This document shows, piece after piece, positions 8,637-16,254 of a stretch of 64,000 nt of DNA. A model generated the notes under the pieces. The model was not told where the DNA came from. It worked only from the letters and a program-made list of their open reading frames with translations, and did no database searches. Within the stretch, counting starts at the first letter, position 1. Every line of letters begins with the position of its first letter. Source of the stretch: an uncultured Peptococcaceae bacterium (GTDB lineage: Bacteria; Bacillota; Peptococcia; Peptococcales; Peptococcaceae); contig CAMYDW010000001.1 in NCBI GenBank assembly GCA_947254645.1, positions 1 to 64,000 on the forward strand. Reading direction: 5' to 3'. Both the position numbers and the translations under genes were made by a program.

Positions 8637-9474
8637 TACACAAACATTTATTGCTGCAGAAACTCCATATGCAGACGCCAAGGCGGTGCTCTTTGGTGCC
8701 CCTTTTGACGGCACGACTTCCTTTAGACCAGGCACACGCTTTGGCCCAGCGGCAGTGCGTTCCGAAAGCTATGGCATTGAAACCTACAGCCCTTATCAAG
8801 ATAAGGATTTAGAGGATATTGCCGTATGTGACACTGGGGACTTGGATTTGCCCTTTGGCAATGTAGCTCGTGTGGTCGAAATGATTGAAGCAACCACCGA
8901 CCACATCTTAGCAGATGACAAGCTGCCTTTTATGATTGGTGGCGAGCATTTGGTATCTCTTGGGGCCATTCGTGCAGTGGCAAGAAAATACCCAGATTTA
9001 CATATTGTTCATTTTGATGCCCATGCCGACTTGCGTGAGGAATACCTCGGGGAAACCCTTTCTCATGCAACAGTGCTGCGCCGTGCATGGGATATTCTTG
9101 GTGATGGCCGCATTCATCAAATGGGCATTCGTTCTGGAGAACGAAGCGAATTTGAATTTGCTAAGGCCCACACGGATTTTCATCCCTTCAATGTGGCTGC
9201 TGCAGCGCAAATCGCCGAGACCATTGGCGATGCACCAGTCTATGTGACAGTAGATTTAGATGTGTTTGATCCGTCTCTCTTTGCAGGGACAGGGACCCCA
9301 GAAGCTGGTGGCATCTTCTTTCCAGAATGGGAAAAAGCACTGTTGGCCTTGAAGCAATTAAATGTGGTGGCTTGCGATATGAATGAATTGGCGCCACACT
9401 ATGATGCCTCTGGGGTTTCAACAGCAGTGGCCTGTAAAGTGTTACGTGAAATGCTTTTAGCATTTGTAAAATAA
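8626..9474 (+). CDS. speB: Agmatinase-family ureohydrolase
   Basis: This manganese ureohydrolase splits agmatine into putrescine and urea. The metal-binding motifs GGEH (105-108), DAHAD (131-135) and VDLDVFDPS are intact in a 282-aa protein. It overlaps the end of speE by 11 bases (ATG 8626), so the two are tightly coupled. Because SpeE comes directly before it, activity on N1-aminopropylagmatine is an alternative. It also supplies the putrescine needed by the two downstream carboxynorspermidine-pathway enzymes. Confidence 0.88.
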   Translation: MKLNTQTFIAAETPYADAKAVLFGAPFDGTTSFRPGTRFGPAAVRSESYGIETYSPYQDKDLEDIAVCDTGDLDLPFGNVARVVEMIEATTDHILADDKLPFMIGGEHLVSLGAIRAVARKYPDLHIVHFDAHADLREEYLGETLSHATVLRRAWDILGDGRIHQMGIRSGERSEFEFAKAHTDFHPFNVAAAAQIAETIGDAPVYVTVDLDVFDPSLFAGTGTPEAGGIFFPEWEKALLALKQLNVVACDMNELAPHYDASGVSTAVACKVLREMLLAFVK

Positions 9475-9508
9475 GAATCTTACTTATTATTAAAAGGAGG
9501 CTTTAACT

Positions 9509-10708
9509 ATGGGAAAAGCATTAGTAATTGGATGTGGTGGCGTTGCAAGTGTGGCCATTCACAAAATGTGTCAAAATAGCGATGTATTTGAAGAGGTGAT
9601 GATTGCCAGTCGTACAAAGAGTAAATGTGACGCTTTGGCAAAGGAATTAGAAGGTGGCAAAACCAAATTGTACACCGCTGCCTTAGATGCTGACAAAACA
9701 GAAGACATCGTGGCATTGATTAAAGAATTTCAACCAGATGTGGTTGTCAACTTGGCCCTTCCTTATCAAGACTTGACCATCATGGATGCTTGCCTTGAAA
9801 CCAAGGTGCATTATGTAGATACTGCAAACTATGAGCCAGAAGATACTGCGAAATTTGAATATAAATGGCAATGGGCATATCGTGAACGCTTTGAAGAAGC
9901 TGGCATCACTGCATTGCTTGGTTCTGGCTTTGACCCAGGGGTTACCAGTGTATTTGCTGCTTATGCCCTTAAGCATGAATTTGATGAAATCAACTATATT
10001 GATATTTTAGACTGCAACGGTGGCGACCATGGCTATCCATTTGCGACCAACTTCAACCCAGAAATCAACATTCGTGAAGTTAGTGCAAAAGGTAGCTATT
10101 GGGAAGATGGCCATTGGGTAGAAACCGAACCAATGGAAATCAAGCGTGTGTATAATTTCCCAGAAGTTGGCGAAAAAGACATGTATTTGCTTCACCATGA
10201 AGAAATCGAATCTTTGGCACTCAACATTCCTGGTATCAAACGCATTCGCTTCTTTATGACCTTTGGACAAAGCTATCTTACCCATTTACAATGTCTTGAA
10301 AATGTGGGCATGACCTCTATTGAACCAATTGAATACAATGGCCAACAAATCGTGCCTTTGCAATTCTTAAAAGCAGTGTTGCCAGACCCAGCAAGCCTTG
10401 GCCCTCGTACCGTAGGGAAGACCAACATTGGTTGCATCTTCCGTGGAAAGAAAGATGGCAAGGACAAGACCTATCAATTGTACAATGTATGTGACCACCA
10501 AGAATGCTACAAAGAAGTTGGCAGCCAAGCAGTCAGCTACACCACTGGTGTGCCTGCAATGATTGGTGCCATGCTCATTATGAACGGTACTTGGCAAGGA
10601 CCTGGCGTTAAGAATATCGAAGAATTCGATCCAGATCCATTCATGGAAGCACTCAACAAATGGGGCTTGCCATGGGTAGAAAACCATGAGCCAGTATTGG
10701 TAGACTAA
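9509..10708 (+). CDS. Carboxynorspermidine/carboxyspermidine dehydrogenase
   Basis: This enzyme of the saccharopine-dehydrogenase-like family condenses a diamine (putrescine or diaminopropane) with aspartate semialdehyde and reduces the product with NADPH. It opens with MGKALVIGCGGVAS (Rossmann glycines G8, G10, G11) and has SGFDPGVTSVFAAYA around 138, typical of this family; length is 399 aa. AAAAGGAGG lies 6-7 bases before ATG 9509. The next gene is the matching decarboxylase, only one base away, which supports the assignment over lysine metabolism. Confidence 0.88.
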   Translation: MGKALVIGCGGVASVAIHKMCQNSDVFEEVMIASRTKSKCDALAKELEGGKTKLYTAALDADKTEDIVALIKEFQPDVVVNLALPYQDLTIMDACLETKVHYVDTANYEPEDTAKFEYKWQWAYRERFEEAGITALLGSGFDPGVTSVFAAYALKHEFDEINYIDILDCNGGDHGYPFATNFNPEINIREVSAKGSYWEDGHWVETEPMEIKRVYNFPEVGEKDMYLLHHEEIESLALNIPGIKRIRFFMTFGQSYLTHLQCLENVGMTSIEPIEYNGQQIVPLQFLKAVLPDPASLGPRTVGKTNIGCIFRGKKDGKDKTYQLYNVCDHQECYKEVGSQAVSYTTGVPAMIGAMLIMNGTWQGPGVKNIEEFDPDPFMEALNKWGLPWVENHEPVLVD

Positions 10709-10709
10709 G

Positions 10710-11837
10710 ATGAGTTGGCCGATTTTACAGGGGGTGCAAACCCCCTATTTTCTTATTGATGAAGAAAAAATTGATTATAATCTAGGCATCTTAAAGCATG
10801 TGATGGATGAAAGCGGTGCCCATATCCTATTGGCACAAAAAGCCTTCTCTATTTATCAATGCTATCCGCAAATTGGGTCGGTGCTTTCTGGTACCACTGC
10901 CAGTGGGCTGTATGAAGCACGCTTGGGCTATGAAGAAATGGGTGGCGAAACCCATGTTTTTTGCCCTGCCTATCAAAAGGAATGGTTTGATGAGCTCCTA
11001 ACCTATGTCGACCATCTCTCCTTCAACAGCTTCAACCAATGGCACCAATTTAAGGAAAAGGCCTTGGCTGCTGGCAAAAGCTGTGGCTTACGCATCAATC
11101 CCAATCATTCCACCCAAGAAGGGGCGATTTATGACCCTTGTACCCCAGGATCCCGTTTTGGGGTGCTGCGTGAAGGCTTTGAGGGGCAATCCTTAGAGGG
11201 GATTGAGGGCTTGCATTTCCACACCTTGTGTGAACAAAATGTCGATGCCCTTTTAGAAACCCTTGAGGTGGTAGAGCGTGACTTTGGAGACCTGCTTTCT
11301 CAAATGAAGTGGCTCAACATTGGCGGCGGACATCATATCACCCGTGAGGACTATGATGTAGAAGCGTTGATTCAAGCGATTCGTCATTTGCGTGAAACCT
11401 ATGGCGTGGAAGTGTATCTAGAGCCTGGCGAAGCGGTGGTGCTGAATGCGGGCTATTTAGTGACCTCTGTGGTAGATGTGGTCTACAATCAAATGAATGT
11501 GGCAGTGTTAGATACCTCGGCAGCCTGTCATATGCCTGATGTCATTGAAATGCCCTATCGCCCACCCCTGCGTGACAGTGGGCTGGCAGAGGAAAAGGCG
11601 TATACCTATCGTTTGGGTGGCCCAACTTGTCTTACCGGGGACATCATTGGGGACTACTCCTTTGATGATGCTTTGGTGGAAGGCAGCAAGTTGATTTTTG
11701 AAGACATGGCCCTTTATACCATGGTCAAAACCAATACCTTTAACGGCATGCCATTGCCAGCGATTTATAGTGGACGGAGCGGTGCTGTGCGTTTGATTCG
11801 CCATTTTGGCTATGAAGATTTCAAAAATAGATTATAA
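10710..11837 (+). CDS. nspC: Carboxynorspermidine/carboxyspermidine decarboxylase
   Basis: This PLP enzyme of the alanine-racemase-like fold removes the carboxyl group from carboxy(nor)spermidine and gives spermidine or norspermidine. The likely PLP lysine is K44 in LAQKAFSIY. LEPGEAVVLNAGY and the glycine-rich WLNIGGGHH are cofactor-site motifs. DTSAACHMPDVIEMPYRP and GGPTCLTGDIIGDY are typical of the family. Length is 375 aa. It is the last gene of the polyamine operon and is followed by a terminator. Confidence 0.88.
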   Translation: MSWPILQGVQTPYFLIDEEKIDYNLGILKHVMDESGAHILLAQKAFSIYQCYPQIGSVLSGTTASGLYEARLGYEEMGGETHVFCPAYQKEWFDELLTYVDHLSFNSFNQWHQFKEKALAAGKSCGLRINPNHSTQEGAIYDPCTPGSRFGVLREGFEGQSLEGIEGLHFHTLCEQNVDALLETLEVVERDFGDLLSQMKWLNIGGGHHITREDYDVEALIQAIRHLRETYGVEVYLEPGEAVVLNAGYLVTSVVDVVYNQMNVAVLDTSAACHMPDVIEMPYRPPLRDSGLAEEKAYTYRLGGPTCLTGDIIGDYSFDDALVEGSKLIFEDMALYTMVKTNTFNGMPLPAIYSGRSGAVRLIRHFGYEDFKNRL

Positions 11838-11840
11838 AAA

Positions 11841-11877
11841 GAAGGCACTGTTTTAAAAAGCAGTGCCTTCTTTTTTT
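11841..11877 (+). terminator. Terminator of the polyamine operon
   Basis: GAAGGCACTG (11841-11850) and CAGTGCCTTC (11861-11870) form a 10-bp stem with a 10-base loop, then seven T. Confidence 0.9.
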
Positions 11878-11945
11878 GATGAAGGGATAGTCAGCTTTTG
11901 AAAAAAGGCGTATACTGAAAAAAAGAATAGAAGGAAGTGATTGAG

Positions 11946-12374
11946 ATGGCTGGTTATTCAAAAATTCTTATTCCTTTAGACGGCTCTGAATGCTCTGAAC
12001 GTGCTCTAGCAGAAGCCCATCATCTACAAGAGGCTTATCAAGCGGCAGTGGTATTGATGTATGTGGTGAGTGATCCTGATTTTGACGGCGCTTTAGGCAG
12101 TCCATCGGTGATGACAGAAAACATCCAGCACGATTGTGCTGAGGGAGAAGCCTATTTAGAAAAGCACAAGGCACAGCTTGTGGGAGAAGTGACCACGGTC
12201 GTGCGTGTCGGTAATATTGCCAATACCATCCTTGAAGAAGCAGACAAGCAAGGGGTGGATTTGATTGTCATGGGGTCCCAAGGGTTGGGCTCTGCCCTTC
12301 GTCGGTTCTTGGTGGGAAGCGTGGCAAAGCGTGTCTTGAGCGAGGCCAAGCAATCCGTGCTTATTGTGAGATAA
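11946..12374 (+). CDS. uspA: Universal stress protein, UspA family
   Basis: This 142-aa single-domain Usp begins MAGYSKILIPLDGSECSERAL and ends with the nucleotide-binding tail GSQGLGSALRRFLVGSVAKR. That tail has ten residues between GxxG and GS, where I recall nine in the ATP-binding class. The role is stress survival; no enzyme activity is implied. ATG 11946 was chosen 8 bases after AAGGAAG; GTG 11937 overlaps that site. Terminators lie on both sides, so it is probably monocistronic. Confidence 0.85.
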   Translation: MAGYSKILIPLDGSECSERALAEAHHLQEAYQAAVVLMYVVSDPDFDGALGSPSVMTENIQHDCAEGEAYLEKHKAQLVGEVTTVVRVGNIANTILEEADKQGVDLIVMGSQGLGSALRRFLVGSVAKRVLSEAKQSVLIVR

Positions 12375-12380
12375 AAATAA

Positions 12381-12410
12381 AAACTGCGTCCAAAGGGATG
12401 CAGTTTTTTT
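12381..12410 (+). terminator. Terminator after uspA
   Basis: The stem AAACTGCGTCC / GGATGCAGTTT, with one G-T pair and an AAAG loop, is followed by a T run. Confidence 0.85.
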
Positions 12411-12570
12411 GTGCAAAAAATCAACTGTTGTATTTAAGTTGAAATTTTTAAAAAATAAAATAAGTAAAAAAGACTGGTAAAATGCTTCTAAATAAGCTAG
12501 AATAACATCACTATCATTTTTTTTAGAGAAAAAAAGATAGAAATATTTCAAAAATGGAGGATGAGTTGAA

Positions 12571-14016
12571 ATGAGTGTGGCGTTGGCAATTGTCATTGCG
12601 TATATGTTTGTGTTGTTATTTGTAGCGTGGGCCTCTGCGATGTTTCGTCGCAATAAGACGGCAGAAGACTTTTTACTGGCCAATAAGCAGCTCTCTTGGC
12701 CGTTGATCGGCGTAATGATTGCTGGGATTGCGGTAGGAGGCTCTTCAACAGTAGGGATTGCTCAAAATGCATATACCAATGGACTCTCTGCTGGGTGGTA
12801 TGATGTGGCATGGGCAGCAGGCGCCATCCTAGTGGGCTTTTTCTTGGCAGCGCATATTCGTGAATCGGAGCACACCACTGTTAATAAAATGCTTGGTTGT
12901 GTGTTTGGCGATCGCTTCCTCTTTGTATCGGCTTGTATTCAAATTATTATTAATACTGTTATTATTGCCTTGCAAATCATCGCTGGGGGTGCTATCTTAA
13001 CAGCGTTGATGCCAGCAGTATTTAATTTAAAAATTGGGATCATCGTTTCTGCGGTGATGTTTGGGTTGATTTCTATTGTTGGTGGGCTGATGGCAGCAAG
13101 CTTATCGAATATTGTCAACATCATCGTCATTTATGTCGGGATTATTCTTGGGGTGGTGGCGACCATTTTGCACTTTGGCGGCTTCTCTACAATCAATGTC
13201 CATCTTGCCACTCAGGCAGTGCCAAGTGGCGGTACCCACTGGTATAGCTTGGTGGAAGGCATGGGTATGAGTGCCATTGTGGCATGGTTTGTCACGATGA
13301 TTATTGATGCGGTGCCAAATGGTGGGGTTCTACAAAATATCATTGCTGCACGAACCCCAGCAGATGCTAAAAAAGGTACTATTTTTGCAGGGATTCTAAT
13401 GATTCCAGCAGGGTTTATTTCAGCCATTTTTGGGATTGTGGCTGCAGCTGAATTCCCAGGGCTGAGTTCTTCGGCGATGGCATTGCCGTCAGTGGTGATG
13501 GAACTTCCTGGATGGATTGCTGGCATTTTATTGGCAGGGCTTTGGGCTGCAGATGTATCGACTGCAACAGGGCTGATGATGGGCGTGAGTACCATGGTCA
13601 GTGAAGATATTATTTTCAAATATTTCTATAAGGGCGTGAAAAGAAGCATCCGCTTGAAAATTTCTCGTGTGGTTTGTTTTGTGGTGATTATTGTGGCCTA
13701 TTTGGCAGCCACTCAAGTTTCCAATATATTGGGGGCATTGATGACCGCATTGACACTCTTTGCGCCTTATGCCATCTTAATGACGGCGATGTTTTTGTTC
13801 CCAAAGACGGTCAAACGTTCTTCAGGGTGGATGACCTTTGGGTTCGGTATGGCTGCCTACATTGTGGTGCAATTTTTCATGCCAGAATGGCGTATTCTAG
13901 GGCAAGCCATTTACTCAGTGACGTTGATGAGTGCAGTGGGCTTTGGCTTATCCCAATGGGATAAAATCCCAGCACCAGTGGGCAATCTTTTTAAGAAAGA
14001 AAAGGAAGAGGCTTAA
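12571..14016 (+). CDS. Sodium:solute symporter (SSS) family transporter
   Basis: This 481-aa integral membrane protein has about 12-13 hydrophobic segments. The early segment AEDFLLANKQLSWPLIG and the following GGSSTVGIAQNAY region are typical of the SSS family. A GGAGG site lies 10 bases before ATG 12571. The lutB-like gene follows 45 bases later on the same strand, so the substrate is probably a small organic acid used by that system. I cannot name the substrate. Confidence 0.85.
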   Translation: MSVALAIVIAYMFVLLFVAWASAMFRRNKTAEDFLLANKQLSWPLIGVMIAGIAVGGSSTVGIAQNAYTNGLSAGWYDVAWAAGAILVGFFLAAHIRESEHTTVNKMLGCVFGDRFLFVSACIQIIINTVIIALQIIAGGAILTALMPAVFNLKIGIIVSAVMFGLISIVGGLMAASLSNIVNIIVIYVGIILGVVATILHFGGFSTINVHLATQAVPSGGTHWYSLVEGMGMSAIVAWFVTMIIDAVPNGGVLQNIIAARTPADAKKGTIFAGILMIPAGFISAIFGIVAAAEFPGLSSSAMALPSVVMELPGWIAGILLAGLWAADVSTATGLMMGVSTMVSEDIIFKYFYKGVKRSIRLKISRVVCFVVIIVAYLAATQVSNILGALMTALTLFAPYAILMTAMFLFPKTVKRSSGWMTFGFGMAAYIVVQFFMPEWRILGQAIYSVTLMSAVGFGLSQWDKIPAPVGNLFKKEKEEA

Positions 14017-14061
14017 TATAAGGTTTTATAGAAGGACCATTTTTTATGAGGAGGGTAAAAT

Positions 14062-15510
14062 ATGGGTTTGTTGTTTGACGAGCATGCTATCTTTAGCGAT
14101 GGTGTCATCCATGGCATTGACAATGATTTTGCACGGAAGGCCACTAGAGAAAGTCAGACACGTTTTAATTTACGGCGTGAAGCAGTGGCTGCCACACATG
14201 AAGGGTGGCAGGAATATCGTCAGCAGGCGGCGGATATCCGAGACGATGTGCTCAATCATTTAGACTACTATCTAAATCAATTTATTGACCATGCCACAGC
14301 CAATGGCAGTGTGGTACACTTTGCAGACACGGCAGCGGATGCCACACAGATTCTATTGGACATTTGCCACGAGAAAAAGGCGAAAAGTGTTGTGAAAACA
14401 AAGAGCATGGTGAGCGAAGAAATCAATTGCAACCCTGCTCTCTTGGCCGATGGCATTGAAGTCAATGAAACAGATTTAGGGGAATACATCATTCAGTTGG
14501 ACAACTGGGCGCATCCTTCTCATTTGATTGCACCGGCCATGCACATGGACCAGGATCGTATTTTTGCACTCTTTGAAAAAAATGGCTACAGGGGCAATAA
14601 TGAAGCAAAGGAAATGACCTTGTTTGCCAGAGAACGTTTGCGCCAAAAATTCTTGAGTGCAGATGTGGGCATTACAGGGTGCAACTTTGCCATTGCCAGC
14701 ACTGGCTCCATTTGTATGATTACCAATGAGGGAAATGGCCGTATGGTCACGACCTTGCCAGAAACCCAAGTGGTGTTGATGGGCATGGAACGCTTGTTGC
14801 CAAACCTTGCGGCCTTTGATGCCATGATGCAAGTTTTTGTGCGCAGTGCTGTTGGCACAAAGGTGTCTAGCTATCTTTCTATCAGCAATGGCCCACGTGC
14901 AGAAGCGGCGCAGGATGGCCCAAAGGAAATGCATATTATCATCATTGACAATGGCCGCTCAAAAATGCTGGGCAGTCGTTTCAAGCCGATGCTGAGATGT
15001 ATTCGTTGTGGCACCTGTCAAAATATGTGTCCTGTTTTCCGTCATATTACTGGGCATGGCTATGGCGCTTGCTATCAAGGACCGATGGGCGTGGTGTACA
15101 CACCGCTTTTACACGGATTTGATGGGTATACGAAAAACCTACCCTTTGCTTGTACCCTTTGTGGGGCGTGCACAGACCATTGCCCTGTGAAAATTCCACT
15201 GCATGAGTTGATTTTGGCAGAGCGTCAAGAAATTGTTGAGCATGAGCACATGGATGGCGCCTTGGCAAAGGGGCTCTTCTACGGCGCGGGCGCTTTTCTC
15301 GGGTTTGCGACCCCTTATAAAGTGGGCACACGTCTGGGCAATACTGCCACAAAACTGGCAGCAAAATTTCTTGGCAATGGGGATTGTATGACTGAAAAAA
15401 CAACCTTGCCTGTGTTGAATGAGTGGACAAAAAGCAAAAATCTTCCAGTCATGCGTGCTGGAGAATTTCGTCGCTGGTGGAAACAGCATCAAAAGGAGGG
15501 GCATCAATGA
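14062..15510 (+). CDS. lutB: LutB-like iron-sulfur protein (lactate utilization type)
   Basis: The protein has an N-terminal LUD domain followed by two 4Fe-4S clusters: CIRCGTCQNMCPVFRHI (about 313-329) and CTLCGACTDHCPVKIPL (about 370-386). In B. subtilis LutABC this subunit is part of the oxidation of L-lactate to pyruvate. Length (482 aa) matches LutB. A GAGGAGGG site precedes ATG 14062, and the stop overlaps lutC (ATGA). A lutA gene is absent next to it, so the substrate here is uncertain. Confidence 0.85.
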   Translation: MGLLFDEHAIFSDGVIHGIDNDFARKATRESQTRFNLRREAVAATHEGWQEYRQQAADIRDDVLNHLDYYLNQFIDHATANGSVVHFADTAADATQILLDICHEKKAKSVVKTKSMVSEEINCNPALLADGIEVNETDLGEYIIQLDNWAHPSHLIAPAMHMDQDRIFALFEKNGYRGNNEAKEMTLFARERLRQKFLSADVGITGCNFAIASTGSICMITNEGNGRMVTTLPETQVVLMGMERLLPNLAAFDAMMQVFVRSAVGTKVSSYLSISNGPRAEAAQDGPKEMHIIIIDNGRSKMLGSRFKPMLRCIRCGTCQNMCPVFRHITGHGYGACYQGPMGVVYTPLLHGFDGYTKNLPFACTLCGACTDHCPVKIPLHELILAERQEIVEHEHMDGALAKGLFYGAGAFLGFATPYKVGTRLGNTATKLAAKFLGNGDCMTEKTTLPVLNEWTKSKNLPVMRAGEFRRWWKQHQKEGHQ

Positions 15511-16214
15511 CAGATATGAGAGAAAAAGAGCGATTTTTAAATAAGATATCTCATGCCCTGGGGCGTTCTGCTGTCCCAACAACTCTAGAGGATGCCTTTG
15601 ATTATACCCAAGGACGACAATACAGCCGTCTGCGTGGCCTAGACGATGAGGGGCTAAGAGCTTGCTTTGAAGCAGAAGCCACTGTGCGAGATTTTATTTA
15701 TTGTGCATGCACCCATCAAGAATTGGCCAATCAGCTCAAAAAAATTATTGAAGCAGAAACACCAAAAAATGTGGTTTGTCCAGTGGATACGGCTGCTGAT
15801 GGCATCGACTTATTGGCACTCCTAGAGAGCCTCCATGCCCCTGTATTTGGCTATGAAGCTGACGCAGAACCAAATGCGCAGCGTGCACGCATTGCCGATG
15901 CAGATCTTGGTATTACCATTCCACAGCTTGCCATCGCCGATACAGGAACTTATATTGAATGGGCCGATCGTCGCTCTGGGAAAATCGTCAGCTTGTTGCC
16001 AAAGGTGCACATTGCCCTCATTTATCAAAGTCGCTTGCGTGCCACCATGACAGACACTATGCAAGAATTAGAGGCCCTTTATGGAACAGAGGCGTTTCCT
16101 TCGTACTTTATGCATGTATCTGGGCCGTCCTCCACAGGGGATATTGCCAATATTCTTGTGACAGGGGTACACGGACCGACCAAAGAATATTATATTGTTA
16201 TCACCGATAAATAA
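15507..16214 (+). CDS. lutC: LutC-like LUD-domain protein
   Basis: This 235-aa LUD-domain protein is the partner of LutB. Family motifs are visible: DADLGITIPQLAIADTGTY in the middle and SGPSSTGDIANILVTGVHGP near the C-terminus. ATG 15507 overlaps the lutB stop by four bases and follows AAAAGGAGG; an upstream extension of this frame lies inside lutB and is not used. It ends at a bidirectional terminator. It is expected to be cytoplasmic and to act in a complex with LutB. Confidence 0.85.
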   Translation: MTDMREKERFLNKISHALGRSAVPTTLEDAFDYTQGRQYSRLRGLDDEGLRACFEAEATVRDFIYCACTHQELANQLKKIIEAETPKNVVCPVDTAADGIDLLALLESLHAPVFGYEADAEPNAQRARIADADLGITIPQLAIADTGTYIEWADRRSGKIVSLLPKVHIALIYQSRLRATMTDTMQELEALYGTEAFPSYFMHVSGPSSTGDIANILVTGVHGPTKEYYIVITDK

Positions 16215-16215
16215 T

Positions 16216-16248
16216 AAAAAGCACATCATTTCAAATGATGTGCTTTTT
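16216..16248. terminator. Bidirectional terminator between lutC and comEC
   Basis: AAAAAGCACATCATTT and AAATGATGTGCTTTTT form a near-perfect palindrome with T runs in both directions between convergent genes. Confidence 0.9.
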
Positions 16249-16254
16249 TATCTT

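Noticed and set aside
12156..12683. A 175-codon minus-strand frame over uspA and the symporter start
   Set aside because: It spans a terminator and two real gene parts and has no family features.
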